From Phycisphaeraceae bacterium (GTDB lineage: Bacteria; Planctomycetota; Phycisphaerae; Phycisphaerales; Phycisphaeraceae): a DNA stretch of 64,000 nucleotides. This document shows positions 35,885 to 44,628 of the stretch, piece after piece (within the stretch, counting starts at the first letter, position 1; each line of letters starts with the position of its first letter). The translations under genes and the position numbers were made by a program. The stretch covers positions 545,675 through 609,674 of the forward strand of contig JAJDCY010000010.1 of assembly GCA_029260595.1 (NCBI GenBank). Direction: 5' to 3'. The notes beneath the pieces are model-generated. The model ran no database searches and was not told the DNA's origin. It saw only the letters and a list, made by a program, of their open reading frames with translations.

Positions 35885-36891
35885 AGATTCTCTGCACAGG
35901 CGGCGCGGGATACGTCGGTGGCGCGTGTTTACGCTGGCTGCTACGCAACGGCCACGACCCGATCGCGTTCGACAACCTCTCCGTAGGCCACACCGCCGCC
36001 GTACCCGATCCCGACAAGCGACTCGTGCGCGGCGACATCGCCGACCGCGACGCGCTCACCGCCGCGATGACCGAGCACAACATCGAGGGCGTGATGCACT
36101 TCGCCGCCTCCGCGTCCGTGCCCGAATCGATCGAAGACCCGGACCTCTACTACCGCCAGAACGTCATCGGCACGAAGAACGTGCTCGACGCGATGCTCCA
36201 ATGCGGGATCAAGCGCCTGGTGTTCTCCAGCACGGCCGCGACCTACGCCTTCACCGACAAGATGCCGCTGACCGAGGAGTCCGAGCAACAGCCTCAAGTC
36301 CCCTACGGCACGACCAAGCTCGCCGCCGAGTGGATGATCCGCGACTACCGCAAAGCCTACGGGATCGGCTTCGCGATTATGCGCTACTTCAACGCCTGCG
36401 GCGCCGACGCCGACGGCCAGTTCGGCGAAGACCGCGACCACGAAACCCACCTGATCCCCCTGGCCCTGCAAGCCGCCGTCGGCCGGCGCGACCACCTCAA
36501 AATCTACGGCCACGACTACCCCACCCCCGACGGCACCTGCGTCCGCGACTACATCCACAACGACGACCTCGCCCAGGCCCACCAGCTAGCGCTCGAGGTG
36601 CTCAAGCCCGGCGACGAGCGCGTCTATAACCTTGGCAGCGGCACGGGCGTCTCCGTCGCCGAAGTGCTCGCCGCGTGCGAAAAAGTCGTCGGCCAACCGA
36701 TCAACCAGCAGCGCGTCGACCGCCGCCCCGGCGACCCCGCCGTGCTCGTCGCCACCCCGAAAAAGATCTCCGCCGAACTCGGCTGGAAGCCCCAATACAC
36801 CCAGATCGAACAGATCGTCGAGACCGCATGGCGCTGGCACCACGCCTACCCCAACGGCTACAAAGACCGCAAGCCCCAGCCGGTATCGTGA
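35881..36891 (+). CDS. galE: UDP-glucose 4-epimerase
   Basis: Interconverts UDP-glucose and UDP-galactose (or the N-acetyl forms) with bound NAD. The 336-residue protein shows the Rossmann motif CTGGAGYVGG, FAASASVPESIEDP, FSSTAATYAF, the catalytic VPYGTTKLAAEW (Tyr-x-x-x-Lys) and DGTCVRDYIHNDDLAQAH, followed by NLGSGTGVSVAEV. It is the last gene of the heptose operon, joined by an ATGA overlap to gmhB. It may provide UDP-galactose for the WbaP-type transferase encoded across the divergent region. Confidence 0.95.
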   Translation: MKILCTGGAGYVGGACLRWLLRNGHDPIAFDNLSVGHTAAVPDPDKRLVRGDIADRDALTAAMTEHNIEGVMHFAASASVPESIEDPDLYYRQNVIGTKNVLDAMLQCGIKRLVFSSTAATYAFTDKMPLTEESEQQPQVPYGTTKLAAEWMIRDYRKAYGIGFAIMRYFNACGADADGQFGEDRDHETHLIPLALQAAVGRRDHLKIYGHDYPTPDGTCVRDYIHNDDLAQAHQLALEVLKPGDERVYNLGSGTGVSVAEVLAACEKVVGQPINQQRVDRRPGDPAVLVATPKKISAELGWKPQYTQIEQIVETAWRWHHAYPNGYKDRKPQPVS

Positions 36892-36895
36892 CCGA

Positions 36896-36946
36896 TAAAA
36901 AAAAGAATCGTCAGCGCTGAAGTGTGCCCGTGCGCGCCATCAGCGC
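36896..36946 (-). terminator. Intrinsic terminator of the barrel gene
   Basis: On the minus strand, GCGCTGA (36946-36940) pairs with TCAGCGC (36920-36914), and an eight-base T-run follows (about 36904-36896). It lies between the convergent ends of the barrel gene and galE; the T-run faces the barrel gene's transcript. Confidence 0.5.
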
Positions 36947-36963
36947 CGCCAGCGCCCGCCCGC

Positions 36964-38559
36964 CTAGTACGTCACTTCCATCCCGACCGACCCGATCACC
37001 TCGACCGAATCACCACCCCCACCGCGCGTCTTGCTAAGCGCCTCAGCCGTGTCGCCCAGCACCACCACATGCAGCGTCGGCACCAGGCTGAAGTTGAACT
37101 GCCGCCCCGCATCCGCCGCGACCAGCACCGCCATCGGGATATCCAACTCGACCCCGATATCAAAGAACCCAAACACATCATCATCGCCCGTCGCGTCTTC
37201 GTAGTAGTCGCTGATCCCCAGCCCGATCGCAGCCGGCACCGCCAGCGTGATCATCTGGTTCGGCCCGATCTGCTTGACATCGAACACCGGGCGGACGCCC
37301 AACTCCAGGTACACACCCTTGCTGGTGCTTAGCCCCGGGATCCGAATCCCGCCGGCGTCCGATTCGCCCTCGCCCTCGATCGAGATCAACGCGTACGGCG
37401 ACAGGCAGAAGCTGTACTGCGCGTCGCGGTCGTCGTACGTGATCAGGAAGTTCGCCTGGTGGATGTCCTGGAACGCATTGCTGATGTTCTCGCGGTTGTT
37501 GTAGTGGATCGCCACCGTCCACCGCTCAAACAGATGAAACGTCGCACCGCCGAACCAATCAATCTCATAAAACTTCTCGCCCAGCACCCGGCCGCTCGGC
37601 CCGTAGTGGTGGCTGGTCTCAAACCCCATGTCGATGTCCACCTGCCGCAGAATGCCCGAGTCATCGGCTTCGAACACGGTGATCGTGCCCGTCATCCAGG
37701 GCTGAATGATCTTCTCCTGGTTCTCCTGCATGATCCCGCGATAGATGTAGGTGTTGGTCGTCCCGATCCCGGCCGCGAGCGACACCGACCACTGATTCTC
37801 CGAGTCGATCTCGACCGGCCCGGACCACGCCGTCCACGACTGTGCCGGCGCCGGGCTCGCATGCGGTGCGGGCACCGGCGGGACCGACATCCGCCTCACA
37901 CCGCCGTCCGGCGAGATCGTCATCGATCGATCCGCGAACACATCCGGGCTGCTGTACGCCACCGTCGCCGTCGCCCGACTCGCCGCCGCACTGATTGATG
38001 ACCTACCCGCGCCAATCGACGGCACGTGCGCCGACGCCGCTCCCCGAGGCTGCCAAGGCCCGGCGAAGCGCAGGTTCACATACGTCGCCCCGACGAACCG
38101 CAGCGTCAGCGTCTCGCCGTCGCCCATCACCACCATCCGGATCCACCGCCCGCGCAGCGCCGCGACCTCCAGGTTCTGCAGCTTGACGCGCGGGTGCAGC
38201 CGATCGCCATTGAGCGTGAGTTGGTTGGGCGTGTCCGGTTCGATCTCGATCGCCAGTTGTGATCCCGCCGATTCGATCACGCACTGGCTCGAGTCCGTGG
38301 TCAGTTCAATCAGCACCGCCCCCCGTGCGATCGGCGCTTTGTTCACCACGATCTGAGGATCACCCTGAGTCGCGTCGCCGACGAACACCGCCTCATCCGA
38401 CCCCTCGGGCGCGTACCAGTCCGCATCGCCCGAAGCCTCCGCGAGTATCTCACTGGCGGTCACCGGCCCGGTCGCCGCCAACCCGACGACAAGCAAACCG
38501 ATCACCCACAACCATGCATCGCTTGGTGCACAGCCGGTCATTTGGCGCCTTATATCCAT
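36964..38559 (-). CDS. Secreted protein with C-terminal outer-membrane barrel
   Basis: A 531-residue protein. After a signal peptide (cleavage near VTASEIL) comes a beta-rich N-terminal domain (about 40-170, sugar-binding-like in composition: VLIELTTDSSQCVIES, TLRFVGATYVNLRFAG), a Ser/Pro/Ala linker, and from about residue 250 a barrel: SVSLAAGIGTTNTYIYRGIM, repeated amphipathic strands and a terminal GSVGMEVTY ending in an aromatic residue. The TNTYIYRGI segment resembles porin-like proteins of the TorF/Gcw_chp group. ATG 38559 is chosen over the GTG at 38568. Role unknown; a surface or transport function in the outer membrane is likely. Confidence 0.7.
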   Translation of the reverse strand: MDIRRQMTGCAPSDAWLWVIGLLVVGLAATGPVTASEILAEASGDADWYAPEGSDEAVFVGDATQGDPQIVVNKAPIARGAVLIELTTDSSQCVIESAGSQLAIEIEPDTPNQLTLNGDRLHPRVKLQNLEVAALRGRWIRMVVMGDGETLTLRFVGATYVNLRFAGPWQPRGAASAHVPSIGAGRSSISAAASRATATVAYSSPDVFADRSMTISPDGGVRRMSVPPVPAPHASPAPAQSWTAWSGPVEIDSENQWSVSLAAGIGTTNTYIYRGIMQENQEKIIQPWMTGTITVFEADDSGILRQVDIDMGFETSHHYGPSGRVLGEKFYEIDWFGGATFHLFERWTVAIHYNNRENISNAFQDIHQANFLITYDDRDAQYSFCLSPYALISIEGEGESDAGGIRIPGLSTSKGVYLELGVRPVFDVKQIGPNQMITLAVPAAIGLGISDYYEDATGDDDVFGFFDIGVELDIPMAVLVAADAGRQFNFSLVPTLHVVVLGDTAEALSKTRGGGGDSVEVIGSVGMEVTY

Positions 38560-38747
38560 AAACACCACTCAATCATAAGTTTGCGGGTAGTAAATCCGAT
38601 CGGATCGCCCGACTCGACCACCCGGCCGCAGCGACCCTCAGCCAACGCCCGAAGGTATCACACCGGCCCCCCCATGTCGATATCAGCCGCGTAATCGGGG
38701 GTTTGTGTTGACAAAAATGCCCGCAACAACGCCGAATTACTACCGCC

Positions 38748-38777
38748 TTGCCCATCCACTGGCCGATACGCTAGAAT
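38748..38777 (+). promoter_or_regulatory. Candidate promoter of tRNA-Ala
   Basis: TTGCCC (38748-38753) and TAGAAT (38772-38777) are separated by 18 bases, placing the transcript start about 24 bases before the tRNA. A TTGACA at 38708-38713 has no -10 partner and was not used. Confidence 0.45.
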
Positions 38778-38800
38778 CCCCGCCTTCCCAAACGGCGGGG
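38778..38800 (+). other. Hairpin directly upstream of tRNA-Ala
   Basis: CCCCGCC (38778-38784) pairs perfectly with GGCGGGG (38794-38800) across a nine-base loop. It falls between the -10 element and the tRNA 5' end, so it could be a processing or discriminator element at the start of the primary transcript. Confidence 0.45.
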
Positions 38801-38807
38801 TTGTATT

Positions 38808-38880
<73 letters not shown>

Positions 38881-39082
38881 TTTTCCGGGTGATCCTCTCG
38901 TCCTCGACGCCGTGTTCCGGGTGTCATTCTGTTTATTTTGATATTGTCCCGGCCCTCGCTGGCAATGGTCCGTTCTGGTGATGACAGCCGTCTGCGGGTA
39001 TGGTGGTGGCCTTACAGAGCCGCCGGTGCCCTGTTCATTACTGTCGCATACCGCTGCGTTTCCGAGCTTTTCAACGATCTTC

Positions 39083-40033
39083 ATGAACGCCCAGCCACCC
39101 CATCGTCAAGCCCCTGCCATGAAACTGGGCTACCGCTCGATACGTGTCGATAGTTGGCGCGGCTGGGTACATGGCGACTGGGCCGCCTCGTTGACCGGTG
39201 GTGATCCGCTCGATCGCCTGCTCGACTGGCCGCACGAAAAAATCCACCAGCGCGAGTTATCGTGCACCTGGCGCGTCGACGCGCCGGGGCAGACGCTGTT
39301 CGCCAAGTACGTCACCACATCAGGCCGGCGCGGCGTCGACACGGGCTCTGCCGAGGAACGCATCAAACAGTTCTTCCGCCCATCGGTCGCGGCCCGTGCG
39401 TTGCGCGTCAGCCGGCGGATGTCCGGCGGTGGCGTGCGGGTGCCCACGACAATCCTGGCAACGACACTGCGCCGCGGCCTGCGACGCGACGACCTGATCG
39501 TCAGCACCGCGGCCGAGGGCACATCGTTGGCCGAGGTCTTCCTGCACCGCTCGCACGACGAGGCCACCCACGGCCTGTTCGATCTAGCCGGGCGCCGCGT
39601 CGCCGAGCTGCACCGCACCGGCTTCATCCACGGCCACCTCCTGCCCGGCCATCTCTACGTCGCCGCCGATCAGAACACCGTGACCTTCATCGACAACGAC
39701 GAGACCTACTGGCGACCCGCGATGGCTCGCTGGCCGGGCCGAGTCTGGAACCTCACCCAGTTCGTCCACCGCCTGATCGGCCACCCGCAATACCCGCACG
39801 CCGACGGACTCGCGCTGCGATTCCTCGATGCCTACTTTGTGCGGATGGGGTTCTCGCCCGCGAGCCGTCGCCGATGGGGCGGCCGTGTGCTGAACACCGC
39901 GCGGCGTCGGGCCCGCAAGCGACTCGGCCGGCCGATCCCCGCCGTTTCGCCAGCCCCACTCGAGAAACCAAATAACGCGACCGCGTTTCGCGCTGTCGCC
40001 CAGGCCGACCCCACGCCCGCCGCGCACGGGTAG
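39083..40033 (+). CDS. LPS-core kinase-like protein with altered catalytic loop
   Basis: A 316-residue protein with the fold pattern of WaaP/Kdo-kinase-like small protein kinases. The N-terminal lobe has TLFAKYVTTSGRR as the likely ATP lysine strand. The catalytic loop reads FIHGHLLPGHLYV (about 180-192), where the usual HxD aspartate is replaced by histidine and the metal-binding asparagine by histidine; the DFG equivalent is FIDNDETYW near 203. It may therefore be a pseudokinase or use a different base. Starts at 39083 or at 39119 (MKLGYRSIRVD) are both possible. A related, intact kinase gene follows 23 bases downstream, so the two may work as a pair on a surface glycolipid. Confidence 0.75.
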   Translation: MNAQPPHRQAPAMKLGYRSIRVDSWRGWVHGDWAASLTGGDPLDRLLDWPHEKIHQRELSCTWRVDAPGQTLFAKYVTTSGRRGVDTGSAEERIKQFFRPSVAARALRVSRRMSGGGVRVPTTILATTLRRGLRRDDLIVSTAAEGTSLAEVFLHRSHDEATHGLFDLAGRRVAELHRTGFIHGHLLPGHLYVAADQNTVTFIDNDETYWRPAMARWPGRVWNLTQFVHRLIGHPQYPHADGLALRFLDAYFVRMGFSPASRRRWGGRVLNTARRRARKRLGRPIPAVSPAPLEKPNNATAFRAVAQADPTPAAHG

Positions 40034-40056
40034 ACTCTGTGCACCGACCCGTGGCG

Positions 40057-40893
40057 ATGACACCCCTAATAACCAAGCGTTTCTCGTTCGAGCACTGGGA
40101 ACGGTCCCGACTGCGCGTCAACACCGACTTCGCCCCCGTGTTGGCCGAGCACGGGTTGACGACGTTCGACGCGGTCATGGAACTCGCCGGTGGCCAGGCG
40201 GCCAAGCAGGCGCAGCGCGGCCGAACGACCACGCGACACGTCTTGCCGTTCGAGGGGCGTGACCACGCGTTCTATCTCAAGCGCCAACGACCGCCGACGC
40301 TCAAGGCATACCTCAAATCGTTCTTGAGGCTGCGCCGACCCGTCGTCGATGCGCGTGGCGAGTGGGACGCGATGATCCACTTTCAACGCGAAGGGATCCC
40401 CACCATGACGCCCGTCGCGGTGGGGCGTCAGGGACGCTACTCGTTCGTCCTCACCGAGGCGCTGGATGGGTTCGAGAAACTCTCCGATTGGATGAACGAT
40501 CGTCTGGACGACCCGCGCTCCGCGCATCATCGTGACGTGCGCGCGATCGCCGCCGCGCTGGGTCGGTTGACCCGGACGATGCACGGGGCCAACCTGCACC
40601 ATCAGGATTTCTACATCGGGCACCTCTTGTTGCCGGTCAACGGTGACCCGGACGGCATCCACGTGATCGACCTCGGCCGTGCTCGCAGGTGCGCCTGTCT
40701 CGCCGAACGGTGGATCGTCAAAGACCTCGCGCAACTGAATTACTCGGCACACCTGATCCACCGGACCGACCGCGTGCGATTCCTGCGTGCCTATTTCGGA
40801 CGCCCACTCGAGCCCCGCGACAAACCGTTGATCCGAAAAGTTCTCACCAAGTCGCACGCGATCGCGCGGCACACAAAAAAACACGGGTTGTGA
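40057..40893 (+). CDS. LPS-core (heptose/Kdo) kinase-like protein
   Basis: A 278-residue kinase of the WaaP/KdkA/InaA group, which phosphorylates sugars of the lipopolysaccharide inner core in the cytoplasm. Visible motifs are HAFYLKRQRPPTLK (ATP lysine, about 69-82), NLHHQDFYIGHLLLP with the catalytic aspartate (about 179-193) and VIDLGRARR (DFG-like, about 203). The HQDFYIGHLL stretch is close to HRDFYICHFLL of WaaP. ATG 40057 is preferred; a GTG at 40039 would add six residues. It follows the altered kinase gene within 23 bases. Heptose is the most likely substrate given the heptose operon nearby, but this is inference. Confidence 0.85.
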   Translation: MTPLITKRFSFEHWERSRLRVNTDFAPVLAEHGLTTFDAVMELAGGQAAKQAQRGRTTTRHVLPFEGRDHAFYLKRQRPPTLKAYLKSFLRLRRPVVDARGEWDAMIHFQREGIPTMTPVAVGRQGRYSFVLTEALDGFEKLSDWMNDRLDDPRSAHHRDVRAIAAALGRLTRTMHGANLHHQDFYIGHLLLPVNGDPDGIHVIDLGRARRCACLAERWIVKDLAQLNYSAHLIHRTDRVRFLRAYFGRPLEPRDKPLIRKVLTKSHAIARHTKKHGL

Positions 40894-41016
40894 CCACGCG
40901 ATAGGTGCGCGATCAGACGCACGCCTGCCGGTCCCATCCGTTTGTCCCGGCTGCCTCGCCCGCGTATCGTAGGGGTGGCGTCGACCTGCGAATCCCGATT
41001 AATCAAGCGAATTCCG

Positions 41017-41919
41017 ATGGCCCCAGCGACCCAATCCCTCACGCCGGCGGCTCGCGGCCTACGAAGGCTCCGGTGGTCCGTGTTGCGCCGCCTGGCGCCG
41101 GCACACCCGTTCGTCGTGCCCTTCGATGGCGACCTGCGTATCCGCCTCAGGCCGATCGACCGGTTCGGCAAAGCGATCTACGTCTCAGCGAGCAACAGCG
41201 ACCCGCACCTGGCCGCCCTGCTCGACGCGTACCTCGCCCCCGCAATGACCTACTTCGACGTCGGCGCCCACATCGGCCAGTTCACCCTCATGGCCGCCAA
41301 ACGCGTCGGCCCCACCGGCGCGGTGCACAGCTTCGAGGCCAGCAGCTCGACCTACGAACACCTGGTCTGCAACATCGCGATTAACGAGTTCCCATGGGTC
41401 CGTTCGACACACGCCGCCGTCTGCGACCACGAAGGCAGCGTGCAACTGAACACCTGCACGCCGGGCAAGGAAGCATTCAACTCGATCGGCCGACCGTTGC
41501 GGCCGGATGACCAGGTGACCGGGCAGGAATCCGTCGACGCCGTCACACTCGACGCCTACTGCGACCGCGCCGGCGTCCAGCACATCGACCTGATGAAGAT
41601 CGACGTCGAAGGCGCCGAACTGATGGCTCTCCGAGGCGCAGGCCGTGTGCTGGGGGCGGCCGACGCACCACCGCTGGTGCTCGAGTTCAGCGACGAGACC
41701 GCACGGCGGATGGGCAGCACCACCCACGCGCTACGCGGCGAGTTGGAATCGCTCGGGTACCAACTGTTTTCGTTTGACCTCGAATCTCGCCGGCTCAACC
41801 CGTGGTCCCCGGACCAAGCCGACCCGGCGACCGTCAATATTGTTGCCGCCAAGGACCCGCAGGCGTTCCATCGGGTGATAGACCGATCGTCGCCGGCGAT
41901 TCAACAAGGCGTCTCTTAA
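41017..41919 (+). CDS. FkbM family methyltransferase (1)
   Basis: SAM-dependent methyltransferase of the FkbM family, whose members O-methylate sugars or polyketides. The 300-residue protein has the SAM loop TYFDVGAHIGQFTLMAAKRV (about 80-99), HSFEASSSTYEHL, and IDLMKIDVEGAELMALRGA (about 190), the family's catalytic-region hallmark. ATG 41017 is preferred; the frame is open further upstream (40942). It lies 123 bases after the second kinase gene and 32 bases before another FkbM gene, so the three probably act on the same surface glycan. Confidence 0.88.
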   Translation: MAPATQSLTPAARGLRRLRWSVLRRLAPAHPFVVPFDGDLRIRLRPIDRFGKAIYVSASNSDPHLAALLDAYLAPAMTYFDVGAHIGQFTLMAAKRVGPTGAVHSFEASSSTYEHLVCNIAINEFPWVRSTHAAVCDHEGSVQLNTCTPGKEAFNSIGRPLRPDDQVTGQESVDAVTLDAYCDRAGVQHIDLMKIDVEGAELMALRGAGRVLGAADAPPLVLEFSDETARRMGSTTHALRGELESLGYQLFSFDLESRRLNPWSPDQADPATVNIVAAKDPQAFHRVIDRSSPAIQQGVS

Positions 41920-41951
41920 CACCCCCGCGACTCAATTAAGAAGCAACCAAC

Positions 41952-42656
41952 ATGGGCAAACCTGTGCGTGATCTTCTGCGGCGGACACTCTACCGCGGCA
42001 AGGGAAACCTCGTCACGCTCGACAGCCCGTACCCGATCATCCACCGCCTGCTTAAAGGTCACCGCGTCAACGGGATCCTCGACGCCGGTGCCAGCGACGG
42101 GCGGGTCGCCAAACGATTCACGCGGCTGTTCCCTGATGCGACCGCGTACCTGTTCGAGCCGAACCCGGCCTACCGCGATGCGCTCGTGACACTCGCCGAT
42201 CACGACGCTCGCTACAAACCATTCCACTGCGCGCTGTCGGATCGCCGCGACGAGCTAACGTACTACGAGACCGAGTCACTCGGCGGCTGCTCACTGTTCA
42301 AACCCGTCGACGAGCAGGCCAAGCGGGTCAGCACCGTGCCCGCTACGACGATCGACCAGTGGTCCCGCGAGCAGGGCGACCCCCCAATCGAATTGATGAA
42401 GTTCGACATCCAGGGTGCCGAGCTTGCCGCCCTGCGCGGCGGCGAGCGCGTGCTCGAAACATCCGTCCTGATGATCTACATCGAGGTCTGGTTCAACCGC
42501 GTCTACGAAGGCGGAGCCATCTTCAGCGAGGTCGACCTGCTCCTGCGTGAACGCGGATTCGAGCTATACAACCTCTTCTCGCCCAAATCCGACGGCGACG
42601 ACGTGCTGCTCTGGGGCAACGCGATCTACTGGAACCGCAAGAAGCTCGGCCGTTAG
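41952..42656 (+). CDS. FkbM family methyltransferase (2)
   Basis: A 234-residue relative of the preceding gene, but clearly a separate subgroup. The SAM loop reads GILDAGASDGRVAKRF (about 41-56), AYLFEPNPAYRDAL follows, and the family hallmark is IELMKFDIQGAELAALRGG (about 145-163). The N-terminus is short. Its stop codon overlaps that of the convergent glycosyltransferase gene by three bases (TAG 42654-42656 against TTA 42653-42655). Likely methylates a sugar hydroxyl on a surface glycan. Confidence 0.87.
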   Translation: MGKPVRDLLRRTLYRGKGNLVTLDSPYPIIHRLLKGHRVNGILDAGASDGRVAKRFTRLFPDATAYLFEPNPAYRDALVTLADHDARYKPFHCALSDRRDELTYYETESLGGCSLFKPVDEQAKRVSTVPATTIDQWSREQGDPPIELMKFDIQGAELAALRGGERVLETSVLMIYIEVWFNRVYEGGAIFSEVDLLLRERGFELYNLFSPKSDGDDVLLWGNAIYWNRKKLGR

Positions 42657-43663
42657 CCGCCGATCACGCCGCGCCATGCGCCGGCAATCCGGTCCGCCAG
42701 CGCATCGCGGCTGTGCTCGCTTTCAACGCGTCGCCTGCCCGCACTACCCATCCTTTCCCTCAGCGCCGCGTCCGCGATCAGATCATGCAACGCCGTCAGC
42801 CACCCAGCCGTGCCGTCCGCACAAAACCCCGTGGCATAATCCGTATCCGGCCGACCGGCCGCGACCGTGTTCTCGCCCACCGCCGATCCAACCCACGGCA
42901 TCGCGTGCGCCATGTACTGGAGCACCTTGTACGGGCACTTGCCTCGCGTCCACGGCGTATCAGGCATCGGGCACAACCCGATGTCACACTCGCGCATCGC
43001 CGACGCCTGCTCGTCGCGCGACCACCGCCGAAAATCCACCGCCAGCGGGTCGAACGCCATCGGTTCGTGCGCGACCAGACGCAATCGCACATCCGATCGC
43101 TGCTCACCCAGACGCGTGAGCGTGGCACGGATCAGTTCCAAATACGGCTGCGTCGGCCGCTGGCCGATCCACAGCAACTCGATGGGTCTCTTCTCGCTCA
43201 GCCGAGCCGCGATGGTCTCCGGCAAGTCCACCGCCATCGGCTGGATCGAAATGTTCGCGCAGTACTTCTGTGCCAGGTAACGCAGGTACTCACTCGCGGC
43301 GAACGCCGCATCACACCGCTTGAGCATCGCGGCGAACTTGAACCGCCGGGCGATGCTCTCATCCCCGTCGCGCTTGGCCGAGTAGATCAGCGGGTCGTCG
43401 TAATCAAACACGATCGGGCAAGGCAGTTTGCTGATGCTGCGCGTCGCCCAGATCGGCGGCAGGTGCCGGTGCCACCACACCCCGTCGTACGCCCCCGCTT
43501 CGCCAACGAGCCTTCGCAACCACCCACGCGACTCATCGAGCGCCCGGCACGTCACGTCGATCCCCCGGTCGCGTAGCGGCCCGACATAATTGACCACGCG
43601 CTGCTCGAATGAAGCCGATTCCGGCTTGCGGGTGACCGCGAGGATGTTTAGTCGGTCGGCCAC
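42653..43663 (-). CDS. Glycosyltransferase, GT-B type (family 1/4-like)
   Basis: A 336-residue GT-B-like transferase. N-terminal domain: RLNILAVTRKPESASFEQRVV, GVWWHRHLPPIW, IVFDYDDPLIYSAKRDGDE (about 95-113; a conserved acidic stretch in related transferases). C-terminal donor domain: ELLWIGQRPTQPYLEL, SAMRECDIGLCPMPDTPWTRG and CPYKVLQYMAHAMPWVG, the E/K-x-x-x-x nucleotide-sugar region of GT4-like enzymes. The frame is open to 44014, but upstream residues are a shadow of the next gene; GTG 43663 gives a family-like start. It is the last of three minus-strand glycosyltransferase genes. Donor and acceptor unknown. Confidence 0.8.
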   Translation of the reverse strand: MADRLNILAVTRKPESASFEQRVVNYVGPLRDRGIDVTCRALDESRGWLRRLVGEAGAYDGVWWHRHLPPIWATRSISKLPCPIVFDYDDPLIYSAKRDGDESIARRFKFAAMLKRCDAAFAASEYLRYLAQKYCANISIQPMAVDLPETIAARLSEKRPIELLWIGQRPTQPYLELIRATLTRLGEQRSDVRLRLVAHEPMAFDPLAVDFRRWSRDEQASAMRECDIGLCPMPDTPWTRGKCPYKVLQYMAHAMPWVGSAVGENTVAAGRPDTDYATGFCADGTAGWLTALHDLIADAALRERMGSAGRRRVESEHSRDALADRIAGAWRGVIGG

Positions 43664-43710
43664 TTGTGCACGCCACGCGGGGTTGATGGGGGTCGGCTGC
43701 GCGGCAGCGG

Positions 43711-44568
43711 TTAGATGTCCAGCGATGGGTCGGCTAGCAGAGATTGGATGTCCTGGCGGTCGAGCAGCCCGGCGATGCGACGGCGGGTTTTTCGGAACAT
43801 GTGCGCCCGTTCGAGCTTGCGCTCCGGAACGATCGCACCCGTCGCGTGGGCGATGTGGTCGATGTATTTCATCATTTCGCGCACCGGGACGATACCCGGG
43901 CGGTACCCGAGCGCTTTGAGGTCGTAGTGCATGGTCTCGCCGGCGCTGTAGCCGCCTTTCTGCAGGAAGCTCAGGCTGTGCTCGCGCAGCACACCCGTGC
44001 GGTACATCGCGCAAAAATCACGTGCACACGGCTCGCGTTCGAGCTGGCGGGCGCCCTGATCGCCAAGGAACGTGCGTCGCAGCCACAGGCGGAATCGTTT
44101 GGTGTCGGTCGCGCTGCGGATCGCGCTGTTCAGCCGCCCGCGCACCTCCAGCTTGCCCGTGCCGGCTGATCCGATGTCCGGCCCGCTGTTCATCGCATCG
44201 ACCAGCCGTTGCAGCCAGCCGGCCCGCTTCGCGATCGTGTCGCTGTGCATGATCAGGTAGTACTCGCCACGTGCCCGCTCCAAACCGATGTCCAGCGCCG
44301 TCGCCATCGCGCGGATCCAGTTGTCCGGCGTCGATTCGCCGCGCTCGACCAGGTTGATCCAGCTCAGCGATCGCAGCCAATCGAGCGACTCGTCCCGCGA
44401 GCCGTTGTCGACGACGATCACCTCGTACGTCGGCCCATCGGTGTGCTTGCGGATCGCGCGCAGGCACGCCGTCATCAGTTGCTTGACCTGGTAGTGGGGG
44501 ATGCAGATCGATACCGTGGGCGGCGTCTCGCGGCCCGGTCGGATACAGGTTTCTACGCGGTCATTCAT
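43711..44568 (-). CDS. Glycosyltransferase family 2
   Basis: A 285-residue GT-A transferase: TVSICIPHYQVKQLMTACL at the N-terminus, YEVIVVDNGSRDESLDWL, GEYYLIMHSDTIAKRAGWL in place of the DxD region (HSD variant near residue 105), and EPCARDFCAMYRTGVLRE in the acceptor part. The C-terminal region (RKLERAHMFRKTRRRIAGLL) is basic and may bind membrane lipid. ATG 44568 matches the family start; an upstream in-frame start at 44619 adds 17 non-family residues. Middle gene of a three-gene glycosyltransferase set. Confidence 0.87.
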   Translation of the reverse strand: MNDRVETCIRPGRETPPTVSICIPHYQVKQLMTACLRAIRKHTDGPTYEVIVVDNGSRDESLDWLRSLSWINLVERGESTPDNWIRAMATALDIGLERARGEYYLIMHSDTIAKRAGWLQRLVDAMNSGPDIGSAGTGKLEVRGRLNSAIRSATDTKRFRLWLRRTFLGDQGARQLEREPCARDFCAMYRTGVLREHSLSFLQKGGYSAGETMHYDLKALGYRPGIVPVREMMKYIDHIAHATGAIVPERKLERAHMFRKTRRRIAGLLDRQDIQSLLADPSLDI

Positions 44569-44628
44569 CCCGGCGGTCTCCGGCGGTCTCCGGTGGTTGC
44601 AACTGGCACAGCTTACCATTCCCGCTGA

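Noticed and set aside
38708-38713. TTGACA upstream of tRNA-Ala as the -35 box
   Set aside because: No -10 hexamer lies 16-18 bases downstream; the TTGCCC/TAGAAT pair closer to the tRNA is better.
43664-44014. N-terminal extension of the GT-B glycosyltransferase
   Set aside because: Most of it is antisense-frame overlap with the GT2 gene and is Arg/Pro/His-rich, typical of shadow translation.
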